Counted from the first letter of the stretch, positions 1 to 6,482 are shown. The stretch is 21,643 bases of DNA from a virus (IMGVR_UViG_3300033148_006227:1-21643), one strand, 5' to 3'. Notes: a model not told the origin generated them from the letters alone. Translations and numbers: made by a program.

Positions 1-165
1 TTTCTCCGTTTGTGCTTCCTCTCCATGCTTATATCCATGGATAAAATGAGTAATTAATAATGGTTTTATTATAGCCAAAAACCAATTAACATGAGACTCG
101 GCTAAAAGAAGAGCCTCTGTCTCTTTTCCCACAGATTTAAACTCACCATTTACTCCATTAGGCAT
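1..165 (-). CDS. Small phage protein of unknown function (3' end outside window)
   Basis: An ATG at 165 opens a reading frame of 55 codons that runs off the window edge without a stop. A ribosome binding site (GGAGACCTAAGTG) precedes it inside the end of the upstream gene, with an 8-bp overlap. The visible part has a polar start, a hydrophobic stretch around residues 28-40 (NWFLAIIKPLLITHF) and a His/Tyr/Lys-rich segment (HGYKHGEE). I do not recognise the family. The gene is the last visible member of the leftward operon and is translationally coupled to the ribbon-helix-helix-like gene before it. Confidence 0.6.
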   Translation of the reverse strand, partial: MPNGVNGEFKSVGKETEALLLAESHVNWFLAIIKPLLITHFIHGYKHGEEAQTEK

Positions 166-346
166 CACTTAGGTCTCCTATAATTTGTTTAGCCACAGTT
201 TGCTCAAAAGGGGTTTCTTCGCTACGAAGCAAGACTATTTCCCTTACTACTTTTCGCAACACTGCTGAGCGTTCTCCATGACCAGGGAAGAATCTGTAAA
301 ACCTTTCCCAAAGCGTTTTGTCTATCCGAAACTTGATTTCTTTCAT
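158..346 (-). CDS. Putative ribbon-helix-helix DNA-binding protein, 62 aa
   Basis: The start (residues 3-9, EIKFRID) looks like a beta strand. It is followed by two predicted helices, about 10-18 and 24-40, separated by a PGHGERSAVLR turn. That is the layout of small CopG/Arc-like ribbon-helix-helix proteins, which bind operators as dimers through the N-terminal strand. The ATG overlaps the stop of the preceding zinc-ribbon gene by 4 bp (ATGA), with GAAGGA as ribosome binding site. If the assignment is right, it is a candidate ligand for the dispersed 31-bp palindromic element. The family call rests only on residue pattern and size, so it is moderate. Confidence 0.55.
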   Translation of the reverse strand: MKEIKFRIDKTLWERFYRFFPGHGERSAVLRKVVREIVLLRSEETPFEQTVAKQIIGDLSDA

Positions 347-594
347 GGCATTCCTTCTATGGTTTGGTTAGCTATAAATGCTTCTGTCTGCAACTTTCGA
401 AAATCTTTGAATTTGCCTAAGGCAACTTGACAATCAGAGCATAAAAGCATTTCAGTGTCAAAAACATTAGTGTCGCGAAAGCCCGAATTAGCCCGAATTA
501 GATAGACTATACTACTATCCAAATTTCCTTTTAAAGTAACAAATTCTTCTTTTCGACAACGCTCACACTTAACTATCATTCTCATTCTTGACAT
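343..594 (-). CDS. Small zinc-ribbon-like protein, 83 aa
   Basis: Two Cys pairs, CERC near residue 10 and CSDC near residue 53, are spaced as in a zinc ribbon. The segment between them is beta-rich, and the C-terminal part is probably helical. GAGAGGAATAAACTT precedes the ATG at 594. The gene lies just downstream of a strong leftward terminator (617-651), so it is expressed either by read-through or from an unseen promoter. The specific role is unknown; nucleic-acid or protein binding is inferred from the zinc motif only. Confidence 0.65.
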   Translation of the reverse strand: MSRMRMIVKCERCRKEEFVTLKGNLDSSIVYLIRANSGFRDTNVFDTEMLLCSDCQVALGKFKDFRKLQTEAFIANQTIEGMP

Positions 595-616
595 AAGTTT
601 ATTCCTCTCTTCATTG

Positions 617-651
617 AAAAGCTACCCCTCGGACCAATTCCAAGGGGCAGC
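617..651 (-). terminator. Rho-independent terminator of the leftward operon
   Basis: Read leftward, a 12-bp stem (GCTGCCCCTTGG paired with CCGAGGGGTAGC, two G-U pairs) closes a 7-nt loop and is followed by TTTTC. It lies about 160 bp beyond the stop of the ssDNA-binding-like gene. It probably ends or attenuates the recombination-module transcript before the three small genes at 594-1. Confidence 0.8.
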
Positions 652-810
652 CAGGTTACAAACTATACGTTTTATCACTAAGAGTCTTCCGGCATGGCAT
701 CACCTCCTTTTAAGTGGGGGATAAGTTTGCCATGCCCCCCAACCACTTCGTTCGGATTCCACTTCCCACCCTTGTCTTCCGAGACTCCCCACTTATCCCC
801 CAATAGACCT

Positions 811-1416
811 TTAGAATCCGAGATCACCCTCAGTACCAACATCAGGTCCAGCAGCCTGCGGTTCATCATCAAGCCTCTCACCAAGCCCGGAACCTCCAGC
901 TCCGATTGCTCTCGGAGCGACATTCATAGAGATCGAGTTGATGATTTTTCCGGCCTCTCGATTATCTTCTTCTTGAATAACATAAACCAGCGCCTTTTGC
1001 CCCTCAGACAAGGACACCTCAGCTCCTTCGGAAAGACCGCCAAAGGCTTCAACCCAGTTATGAATCGTACCGGCCTTCCAGTCAGCTTTCCTCTGACCGT
1101 CATTCATGAATTTCCCATCGTCATTGGGGTTGATCAAGGGAAGCCATTTGGTAAAGTTTCGACCATCATGCTCAGCAATATGGCTGATCACTCTCAGGTG
1201 AATAATAATGTTTTCCCCGGCCTTTTCGTCGATTGCTGATGCTGCATCAAAGTCAAGATTTTCTCCTACGTCTTTCCACGCGGAGTTCTTACCTTGCTTG
1301 GGTTCCTTTAGGATCTGCATTGTGTACCAGTCTTCGGGAAGCAGAACTCCTTCTTCGATGTCGTCTTTACCAATTCCTACATTAAACGTAGCAAGTACAT
1401 TAAGTAAACTAATCAT
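811..1416 (-). CDS. Putative phage ssDNA-binding protein (DUF669-like), 201 aa
   Basis: The N-terminal part (about residues 20-130) is a beta-rich domain beginning with a LLPEDWYTMQILKEP strand. It resembles the 'pGeY.v.I...' opening of the DUF669 proteins that accompany AAA_24 ATPases in phages. The tail from about residue 165 is Gly/Pro/Glu/Asp-rich, probably disordered, and ends in DLGF, reminiscent of acidic SSB tips that end in Phe. AAAGGAGAAAAGAATT precedes the ATG at 1416. Its place next to the P-loop ATPase and near the nuclease supports a recombination or replication role. The family call is by pattern and context; a profile search would settle it. Confidence 0.6.
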   Translation of the reverse strand: MISLLNVLATFNVGIGKDDIEEGVLLPEDWYTMQILKEPKQGKNSAWKDVGENLDFDAASAIDEKAGENIIIHLRVISHIAEHDGRNFTKWLPLINPNDDGKFMNDGQRKADWKAGTIHNWVEAFGGLSEGAEVSLSEGQKALVYVIQEEDNREAGKIINSISMNVAPRAIGAGGSGLGERLDDEPQAAGPDVGTEGDLGF

Positions 1417-1452
1417 AATTCTTTTCTCCTTTGTTAAGTTGTTGTTGTTTCC

Positions 1453-1620
1453 TCAGTCTTTATCATACCAACTCCAGTTTCGTTTCTCTTCTTCTCCTTC
1501 ATCACCTCCTTCTCTTCCTTTCTCATCCAGATGATTTAAAACCAGAATAAGAAGGATTAAATTGAGTAAAGTTAAGCCCAGATTAACTACGAGCAAAAAA
1601 TTACTTTGCCACAGCGGCAT
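1453..1620 (-). CDS. Small single-pass membrane protein, 55 aa
   Basis: This short frame starts with an ATG overlapping the TGA of the ATPase gene (TGATG), using AAAAGGAGGTG inside that gene's last codons. Residues 7-29 are strongly hydrophobic (NFLLVVNLGLTLLNLILLIL), followed by a charged cytoplasm-like tail rich in Glu, Lys and Gly (residues 30-55). It ends 36 bp before the next gene. The junction, ribosome binding site and clear transmembrane segment make it convincing as a gene. Function is unknown; a superinfection-exclusion or membrane-anchoring role is possible but speculative. Confidence 0.72.
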   Translation of the reverse strand: MPLWQSNFLLVVNLGLTLLNLILLILVLNHLDEKGREGGDEGEEEKRNWSWYDKD

Positions 1621-2498
1621 CACTTTGCTTCACCTCCTTTTGATGCTTTCCCATCCGACCCAAACCGACGGTTCCACAGTCCTGCAAACCCTTGAGGCTT
1701 TTCCGAACCATAGTCCAACAGAATTGGATCTTCCCAATAGGCTCCAAGAGTATTCAAACTTGACTTGAAAAACTCTTGCCTCCCCGAGCCTGCAGTTTGC
1801 CAGTAATAGGCCAGATTTCCATCTGTATCTGCCCTCCGATAACAGTAATAAGTTTCGTTAAACCAATTTGCTACTTCAGTCCTTAGCTTCCCTGTAACCT
1901 TAGGATAGAACTTCTGCGCTCCTGTAGCCTCATCCTGAAACAACTCAATGTGCCCTGTGTAGATTATATCCAAAGGAAAGGCTAAGGTTGCCAAAACAAA
2001 CTTAGCTAAGTTATCCATCTGGGGACCATAGTGCTGCCTCGCCGGGGAACCTCCAAGACCCCGTTTTGCGTCAAGCAGCAGTGCCCAATTCAAAGAAATC
2101 CTCCCCATCATAGTTAGTCCATCGAACATAATCCCACTATAGGGAAAAATCCCCTGCCGAATTTCCGAAACTATTACATCTTTAAGCCGTAAGGCTTTCT
2201 GCCAAGCCGTAGGACTTCTTGGATCAGCCTCATGAATCGGAAAAATATCTATATCAGGGAATCCAGCTAAGGCTTGCGCTCGATTGTCAAAGTCTACCAG
2301 AAGTTTCCTCCCTGGTAGAGTTGTCAATGCGGTAGTCTTACCCGAGCCACTTGGTCCGGCAAGAAAGATTTTCCATTTATAGTTCTCCGGATCAATTATC
2401 ATCGTTTCGGCATTTACCACTACCGAAGCAAACGCACTTTCCTTCTTCCCCGGTTGAGCTTCCACCTTCGAAGCTTCCACTACTATAGTCTCTGTCAT
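1620..2498 (-). CDS. Phage nucleotide-binding P-loop ATPase (AAA_24 / Sak4-like), 292 aa
   Basis: A RecA-fold ATPase of the type linked to phage single-strand annealing or strand exchange. Walker A is GPSGSGKT at residues 48-55, a second acidic strand is LLVDFDNR (66-73), and the Walker B-like strand is GIMFDGLT (122-129). The Ala/Gly-rich first 30 residues are probably flexible. I chose the ATG at 2498 because GGAAAGGAGGGGAGAT lies directly before it; the frame is open further upstream to 2549 but without a comparable site. The C-terminus (SKGGEAK) encodes the ribosome binding site of the next gene. It probably works with the DUF669-like protein and the PD-(D/E)XK nuclease on phage DNA ends. 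Confidence 0.85.
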   Translation of the reverse strand: MTETIVVEASKVEAQPGKKESAFASVVVNAETMIIDPENYKWKIFLAGPSGSGKTTALTTLPGRKLLVDFDNRAQALAGFPDIDIFPIHEADPRSPTAWQKALRLKDVIVSEIRQGIFPYSGIMFDGLTMMGRISLNWALLLDAKRGLGGSPARQHYGPQMDNLAKFVLATLAFPLDIIYTGHIELFQDEATGAQKFYPKVTGKLRTEVANWFNETYYCYRRADTDGNLAYYWQTAGSGRQEFFKSSLNTLGAYWEDPILLDYGSEKPQGFAGLWNRRFGSDGKASKGGEAK

Positions 2499-2518
2499 AT
2501 CTCTCCCCTCCTTTCCTA

Positions 2519-2761
2519 TCAACAAACTTTTCCGCAGAATGGACAACAAGTTCCTTTAATTCCTATCCTTCTAACTCCTGCACCGAGATTCTCTACCTTA
2601 GGAATTAACCCCCCTTGAGCAATAGCAGTTACAAGCCATTTACCTGCGGGGTTATAAGAAATAATCTGAGGCTCAAAAGGGATGTAGTTTAGCTCACTTT
2701 TATGAGCCGATAAAAGCTCTTGCATTTCTTTAACCCAGGTTGGATTTATTCTTGCTCGCAT
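2519..2761 (-). CDS. Unknown small protein with cysteine-rich C-terminus, 80 aa
   Basis: The product has a helical N-terminus (WVKEMQELLSAHKSEL), a central beta-like part and a terminal CCPFCGKVC cluster that could bind a metal or form disulfides. The ATG at 2761 follows AAAGGAAGTGGCTGATT, placed in the end of the upstream gene, and the stop lies 20 bp before the ATPase start. I do not recognise the family. Position suggests an accessory to the recombination ATPase. Confidence 0.65.
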   Translation of the reverse strand: MRARINPTWVKEMQELLSAHKSELNYIPFEPQIISYNPAGKWLVTAIAQGGLIPKVENLGAGVRRIGIKGTCCPFCGKVC

Positions 2762-2763
2762 AA

Positions 2764-3069
2764 TCAGCCACTTCCTTTCCTACTAAGTTTTCCCACAGCT
2801 TGCCAAGCGGCCCAATGAGCTTCAGCATTTCGTATCCGAAGCAAAAACCGCTGCGTCGATTCTTCAGCAAACTTCGGGTTCCAGAGCACTGCACTTGGAA
2901 AATGGTCTACCTTAACCAAGCTCAGCTCACCTTTCCGGTGCTGACCTCGGTTACGTTCCAACCAACCAAGCTTAGCCATTCGTTCTATCCCATCACCAAA
3001 CCGGTAGACAAAAGGGCTGAAAAAGTCTACCCCAACCGAAGTCTCTAATTTAATCTGAGCATGTTCCAT
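2764..3069 (-). CDS. Unknown phage protein, possible winged-helix fold, 101 aa
   Basis: The start follows GGGAGGCTAAAG. The middle (residues 25-60: GDGIERMAKLGWLERNRGQHRKGELSLVKV, shown here only in outline) alternates helix, basic turn and strand in a way that could be a winged helix. The C-terminal third is helical and Ala/Trp-rich. No diagnostic motif is visible, so the fold remark is tentative. It is embedded between two small genes in the leftward operon, 2 bp before the next start. Confidence 0.62.
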   Translation of the reverse strand: MEHAQIKLETSVGVDFFSPFVYRFGDGIERMAKLGWLERNRGQHRKGELSLVKVDHFPSAVLWNPKFAEESTQRFLLRIRNAEAHWAAWQAVGKLSRKGSG

Positions 3070-3085
3070 CTTTAGCCTCCCTTAT

Positions 3086-3283
3086 TTAATCTTGCAGCAA
3101 GCTGTTTTTTAGCGCTATAAAATCAGCTCTAAGTTGCTGTTCTTTAAGATACCTTCGAGATTCTTTATAATCACTTATCTTTTCTTCGTAGCCATTAAAA
3201 TTAATTCCTTTACACCAAGTTCTTTCAAACTGCTCAAACTTAGCCAAAAACTCTTTCTTTGAAACAATTACATTTAGCGCCAT
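3086..3283 (-). CDS. Unknown small helical protein, 65 aa
   Basis: A short basic protein, mostly predicted helix (FLAKFEQFERTWCKG, then KESRRYLKEQQLRADFIALKNSLL). GGGAGGAGGATTGAAAA precedes the ATG at 3283, and just upstream lies a small hairpin (3304-3316) followed by copy 1 of the 31-bp element. The family is not recognised. Confidence 0.65.
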   Translation of the reverse strand: MALNVIVSKKEFLAKFEQFERTWCKGINFNGYEEKISDYKESRRYLKEQQLRADFIALKNSLLQD

Positions 3284-3315
3284 TTTTCAATCCTCCTCCC
3301 TTTGCGGTTTCGCCA

Positions 3316-3346
3316 CTACATCGTTCCATTAAATGACATCATCGAG
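3316..3346 (-). repeat. 31-bp dispersed palindromic element, copy 1
   Basis: Read leftward it begins CTCGATGATG, has the core TCATTTAATGG and ends GATGTAG. Its left end contains the TGA stop of the nuclease gene (CTCGATGA). Confidence 0.8.
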
Positions 3347-4418
3347 TACGCTTTGTCCGACCAAGCAGCTCTTCTATTACTCCTTTTCTACCTGGTCGAG
3401 TTGCTCCGGCACGTGTTGGAAGTGCTTTCAACGTTTCTCGTTTAGCTTCAGAGGGACTTCGTCGCCAAGGTTCCCATTTTTCTTCTCGATAGGTTAGGTT
3501 GGGAAAGGCCAGCGGGTCGAGAAGGTGGGGTTCAAGTCCGGAAAGGCATAAGCCTTTATAGGGACAGGCAGACTTCCCTATCCCTCCAGTGCAATTAATC
3601 GTGTCTGTAGTTTTGGGCCAGTGCCAGCGGTCCCAAGAACGCTCCACAGCTTCAATATCTCTTCGCCAGTCTCGCTCGAATTCTTTGAGGTCTTCTTCAG
3701 TTCGAGACTCAATTTGAGAAGAAAATTGAGGAGTGGTCCCTGTACACTTCACTACTTGCTTAGTTGCCATGTTAATTAAAACTCCAACGCAATCGCCAAG
3801 GAGTTGAACGGCGTACCAAAAATATCCTGTGATTTGAGAAGAAAATCTCCATTGCATCATAAAGAAATCAGAGAGCCAAATTCCTGTGGTTTTTTCCTCA
3901 AGGGGGAGAGTGCCGAATCCGGGCCAGTCAATATACCCATCCATTGAGCCTCCGAGGAAATACTGCGAAGCCATACCTCCAGCTTGGGGGAGTGGCCAAA
4001 GCCAACCAACTTCACTACCTCCCTTGACCAAAGACCAAGACTCAGTTGGATAAGTCCGCACATAGGCTTTCCAGAGTCGGATTAGATTATCTCGGGTATC
4101 GTTCTTGGCATCGGTGGCTCCAGAATTATCCCATAGATCAAGTCCGGTTACTAAGGCTTCTAAAGCAGCTTCTTTCCATTCAGGAGAAAAGGGTTTTGCT
4201 TTGCTTCCCGGTAAGCTGTACCAGGTACCTTTGATAAGATGCCAAGCAGAGCCCCAAGCGAAGTAGGCAGGGCGGATAAGATAATCGACTTGGCGAATTT
4301 TCCACCAGTAGAATTTCCTTTGGCACTGGTGGAAGTTTACTCGAAGAGTATTATCATAACGTCTGGGAGGACCGGCTTCTCGGCGAAGTCGCTCTTCCTG
4401 AGTTAGTGGGGCAAGCAT
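3339..4418 (-). CDS. PD-(D/E)XK nuclease, RecB/Cas4-like with probable Fe-S cluster, 359 aa
   Basis: RecB-family nuclease core: GxAWH at residues 56-60 (His60), metal-binding Asp160 in GGSMDGYIDW, Glu174-x-Lys176 in LPLEEKTTG, and a QxxxY motif at Gln195-Tyr199. Cys32 (FHQCQRKFYW) and a C-terminal trio Cys276, Cys285 and Cys291 are placed as in Cas4/AddB enzymes, where four cysteines hold a 4Fe-4S cluster. Expected activity is exonuclease on DNA ends. It shares the operon with a Sak4-like ATPase and an SSB-like protein, which suggests end resection for recombination or replication. The stop codon lies inside copy 1 of the 31-bp element. No cas1/cas2 or CRISPR is present, so an adaptation role is not supported here. 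Confidence 0.88.
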   Translation of the reverse strand: MLAPLTQEERLRREAGPPRRYDNTLRVNFHQCQRKFYWWKIRQVDYLIRPAYFAWGSAWHLIKGTWYSLPGSKAKPFSPEWKEAALEALVTGLDLWDNSGATDAKNDTRDNLIRLWKAYVRTYPTESWSLVKGGSEVGWLWPLPQAGGMASQYFLGGSMDGYIDWPGFGTLPLEEKTTGIWLSDFFMMQWRFSSQITGYFWYAVQLLGDCVGVLINMATKQVVKCTGTTPQFSSQIESRTEEDLKEFERDWRRDIEAVERSWDRWHWPKTTDTINCTGGIGKSACPYKGLCLSGLEPHLLDPLAFPNLTYREEKWEPWRRSPSEAKRETLKALPTRAGATRPGRKGVIEELLGRTKRTR

Positions 4419-4421
4419 AGT

Positions 4422-4679
4422 TTAGTCTCCTTTCGAAGGGCGTTTAGGCCTTTCTTTCGTTGCAGTAAGCTCGGCAAATTTGTCTTCTAACTCAGACCAA
4501 GTTGTGAGCCGATAAAATTTTCCGGGACTGTAAATTTGATAGCTAACTTCTTCTCCTTTAGCTTCCCAGGACCAAATTACTGCTTCAACTGAGCAAGCAC
4601 GGTTACGTTGTTCTTTAAGCTTTTGAGCCATAAAAACTGCTCGTTTTATTGTAAAACCTTTAGTTCTTTTCTTACTCAT
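4422..4679 (-). CDS. Unknown basic phage protein, 85 aa
   Basis: The ATG at 4679 follows GAAAGGAGAATAAAA. An in-frame extension to 4742 lacks such a site and would overlap the upstream gene. The N-terminus is very basic (MSKKRTKGFTIKRA), then a helix, then beta-like segments with several aromatics (VIWSWEAKGEEVSYQIYSPGK in outline). The last codons encode PSKGD, which carries the AAAGGAG ribosome binding site for the nuclease gene 3 bp downstream. Basic charge suggests nucleic-acid contact, but no family is recognised. Confidence 0.68.
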   Translation of the reverse strand: MSKKRTKGFTIKRAVFMAQKLKEQRNRACSVEAVIWSWEAKGEEVSYQIYSPGKFYRLTTWSELEDKFAELTATKERPKRPSKGD

Positions 4680-4681
4680 TT

Positions 4682-4912
4682 TTATTCTCCTTTCGAGGGG
4701 GCCTTCAAGTCTTCTCTCAGGCTGCACCAGAAGCAACTCCAACTTTCCCAGTGCAGCGCTGCTGCATAATTAAGACAAAGACCATAGAGAGGGCAATCCA
4801 GTTGCCTGTGGCGTTTTAAATCTCTTTCCATTGACTGGAGAGAAATACCTCCCCAACAGGTTGGAGTTGCCCCCTCGGGTAATGGGGATAGAGTTTTTTT
4901 ATCTCTGCTCAC
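4682..4912 (-). CDS. Putative small metal-binding protein with GTG start, 76 aa
   Basis: The frame is open from a TTG at 4954, but a GTG at 4912 overlaps the TGA of the preceding gene by 4 bp (GTGA), so coupled initiation there is preferred; no clear ribosome binding site decides it. Cysteines in TCW, DCPLYGLC and CFWC form a plausible zinc site. The C-terminus is APSKGE, again encoding the next gene's AAAGGAG. Function unknown. The start is uncertain. Confidence 0.55.
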   Translation of the reverse strand: MSRDKKTLSPLPEGATPTCWGGISLQSMERDLKRHRQLDCPLYGLCLNYAAALHWESWSCFWCSLREDLKAPSKGE

Positions 4913-5070
4913 TGGGGCTTTGCCATTTGTTGCTTCTTTAATCGAGCCAACCAAATTCTATAACCTCGAATAAGCTTAGCCTTCTTCTCAGCCTCTTTTT
5001 TAAGCCATTTATATTCAGTGGTTCTTTGCTTGATTATATCAGCAAGTAGTTTAATATTATCAGGATACAT
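4909..5070 (-). CDS. Small basic helical protein, 53 aa
   Basis: Starts at an ATG overlapping the upstream TGA (TGATG), with AAAGGAGGCCTTCTG as ribosome binding site. The product is Lys/Arg-rich and helical throughout (EYKWLKKEAEKKAKLIRGYR), without cysteines or membrane segments. It fills the gap between two convincing genes with overlaps on both sides, which supports reality. The role may be DNA or RNA binding; no family recognised. Confidence 0.65.
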   Translation of the reverse strand: MYPDNIKLLADIIKQRTTEYKWLKKEAEKKAKLIRGYRIWLARLKKQQMAKPQ

Positions 5071-5360
5071 CAGAAGGCCTCCTTTGCTGGCTTTGCTGCC
5101 GCCCTCTGGAGCAATTTCTTTCCCAATGCTATCTCGGCCACTGAGAGTCCAGATCGAAAAGCAATTTGTTCATTTTCGCTTAGATTCTTAAACTGCTCAA
5201 TACGTTCTCGCTGAATCTTATGCAGCAACCGTTGTTGCTCCCATAAAAGCTCTTCCTTTTTAAACGTAGTTTGACGAAGCTCAAATATTTTAGCCTCAAG
5301 AGCAATTATCTTATCCTTACACCACCGTTCTGCCATGATTATTGCTTTGTGTTGTTCCAT
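5070..5360 (-). CDS. Coiled-coil protein of unknown function, 96 aa
   Basis: Residues 15-60 form a long charged helix with heptad-like spacing (IIALEAKIFELRQ ... LLWEQQRLLHKIQRERIEQF). They are followed by a shorter helix (SVAEIALGKKLLQRA) and an Ala/Lys-rich tail AAAKPAKEAF whose codons contain the next gene's ribosome binding site. AAGGAGACTAAGCAATA precedes the ATG at 5360. Oligomerisation by coiled coil is likely; function is unknown. Confidence 0.68.
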   Translation of the reverse strand: MEQHKAIIMAERWCKDKIIALEAKIFELRQTTFKKEELLWEQQRLLHKIQRERIEQFKNLSENEQIAFRSGLSVAEIALGKKLLQRAAAKPAKEAF

Positions 5361-5366
5361 TATTGC

Positions 5367-5759
5367 TTAGTCTCCTTTCGAGGCCTCAATTGCTCCATAA
5401 ACCTCATCCCAACAAACCTCATCAAGCTCATCCTGATGAGTCTCTTGAAGTCGGTTTAGTAACTCCGAAGAAATCAATTGTTCCTCTAAAGCAATCTCAA
5501 CGATTTCAAGCTCGTTTTCAGCAACCAGAGCATTAAACTCCACCCTGATCTTCAAACAGATTTCGGTTTCAACAGTGAACTGAGGAACTGCGGTTTCTTT
5601 GTCCACATAGAGGGCACAATCACCAGCAAACCATTGCTTGTTCACTGTTGCTTTAGTATCTTCATGCAAATGCTCTTTATCCTTAATCCAGCTTCTCCAC
5701 AGCTGATCTGCTAAAGCAGCATTGTGATGAGGATAGGCTACGGCTATTTTTTCCGACAT
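5367..5759 (-). CDS. Unknown acidic phage protein, 130 aa
   Basis: The ATG at 5759 follows GGGGGAAAGCA and overlaps the end of the NrdR-like gene by 16 bp. The first half is mixed alpha/beta (KQWFAGDCALYVDKE then FTVETEICLKIRVEFNALV); the second half is very acidic and helical (ENELEIVEIALEEQLISS ... ETHQDELDEVCWDEVYGAIEA). It ends in SKGD, the shared tail that encodes the following ribosome binding site. No family is recognised. The acidity might suit a DNA-mimic or a partner-binding protein, which is speculation. Confidence 0.68.
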   Translation of the reverse strand: MSEKIAVAYPHHNAALADQLWRSWIKDKEHLHEDTKATVNKQWFAGDCALYVDKETAVPQFTVETEICLKIRVEFNALVAENELEIVEIALEEQLISSELLNRLQETHQDELDEVCWDEVYGAIEASKGD

Positions 5760-5929
5760 TGCTTTCCCCCTATAGATTTTAGCACTCTATTGTTTCGCTC
5801 CGTTGTATTCCACCGCCAGCCACAATCAAGACATTCTCTTCTTCGTTTGACTATATACTTATTCTGCTCAATAACTGGCCTTGTATCCACTACTTTATCA
5901 TTAAAACTTTCACAGTTTGGACACATCAT
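5744..5929 (-). CDS. Miniature NrdR-like zinc-ribbon protein, 61 aa
   Basis: The sequence matches the N-terminal zinc ribbon of NrdR closely in order and spacing: MMCPNCES at the start, VVDTRPV, then RRRECLDCGWRWNTTER. Full-length NrdR, the repressor of ribonucleotide reductase genes, continues with an ATP-cone of about 100 residues; this frame stops after the ribbon and a short basic tail. GGAGGAGGAAAGTA precedes the ATG pair. It may bind NrdR boxes or other DNA without nucleotide control, or interfere with host NrdR; both are inference. Confidence 0.8.
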   Translation of the reverse strand: MMCPNCESFNDKVVDTRPVIEQNKYIVKRRRECLDCGWRWNTTERNNRVLKSIGGKQCRKK

Positions 5930-6025
5930 TACTTTCCTCCTCCATTGTTATTCTCTAAGATTAGATTAACACAAAACATCCCATTTGTCCCCATTTACAG
6001 GAATTAAGTTGTCATAGCATCCTCC

Positions 6026-6289
6026 TTAATGATAGGTTAGTTTATTTACATTTCTCCCTTCAAGGTTAGCGGCTTTGCCGCAGTCCCACCGTTCGAGGAT
6101 AACTTGATCTCCCACAACCGAAGTTTTTATAGCGTAGCTTAGTCGCAGTTCTTCTGTTTTTACGATAAAGATACCGAGTTGAACCACTTGAATAAAAATC
6201 TTTTCTCCAGACATGATTTTTTCTACAAGAGCCGCTAATGAAATATTGTCTCCTTGACCTTTGCCATCTTTGCCATCTTTGTCTACCAT
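6026..6289 (-). CDS. Unknown phage protein with repeated DGK start, 87 aa
   Basis: The ATG at 6289 follows AAAAAAGGGAGGTGTT. After a Gly/Asp/Lys-rich head (VDKDGKDGKGQGDN) comes a mixed alpha/beta stretch (LAALVEKIMSGEKIFIQVVQLGIFIV, in outline) and a second strand region (SVVGDQVILERWDC). The 13-nt hairpin at 6069-6081 is inside its coding region. Most of its length is overlapped by the signal-peptide frame from 6482. Of the two, this one has the more protein-like composition. Confidence 0.68.
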   Translation of the reverse strand: MVDKDGKDGKGQGDNISLAALVEKIMSGEKIFIQVVQLGIFIVKTEELRLSYAIKTSVVGDQVILERWDCGKAANLEGRNVNKLTYH

Positions 6290-6482
6290 AACACCTCCCT
6301 TTTTTAAGACTCTTCATTGCTCTTCTATGTGCTCTTCTATGAAAAGCTTGATGCGAGGCAAAGGACCTCGGGTTGTAATAACAAGGGTTACAACAATCGC
6401 AACGAGTTCTCCAAGCATAACTCGAGCTTGGTTCTAAAAGCAACACCATAGACAATACTAAAAGACACCACCGAAGTTTCAT
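6066..6482 (-). CDS. Secreted Cys/Arg-rich protein whose frame runs through the next gene
   Basis: The ATG at 6482 follows AAGAAAGGAGGAGAGTG. Residues 1-23 are a textbook signal peptide (basic start, LLVLSMVLLL core, SSYA cleavage-like end), then a CDCCNPC cluster and a His/Arg-rich region. From about residue 60 the frame enters the 87-aa gene in another register, and its composition becomes Arg/Ser/Tyr-rich like a shadow translation. Either the two genes genuinely overlap, or the signal-peptide gene lost its own stop through an indel near the AAAAAA run at 6299-6304. The N-terminal 60 residues are the trustworthy part. Confidence 0.5.
   Translation of the reverse strand: MKLRWCLLVLSMVLLLEPSSSYAWRTRCDCCNPCYYNPRSFASHQAFHRRAHRRAMKSLKKGRCYGRQRWQRWQRSRRQYFISGSCRKNHVWRKDFYSSGSTRYLYRKNRRTATKLRYKNFGCGRSSYPRTVGLRQSR
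6069..6081 (-). repeat. 13-nt 5-3-5 hairpin, GCGGC-NNN-GCCGC family
   Basis: Perfect GCGGC stem with a 3-nt loop inside the 87-aa gene, directly at the stop (TAA) of the overlapping signal-peptide frame. GAAGGGAG follows within 10 nt. Confidence 0.6.

Noticed and set aside
678-923. An 81-codon frame overlapping the end of the ssDNA-binding-like gene
   Set aside because: It lacks a ribosome binding site at its start, overlaps the convincing gene by over 100 bp, and its composition (Gly/Trp/Lys, irregular) looks like a shadow.
694-1534. Plus-strand frames across the ssDNA-binding-like gene
   Set aside because: Antisense to a well-supported gene, Ser/Pro-rich shadow composition, no ribosome binding site.
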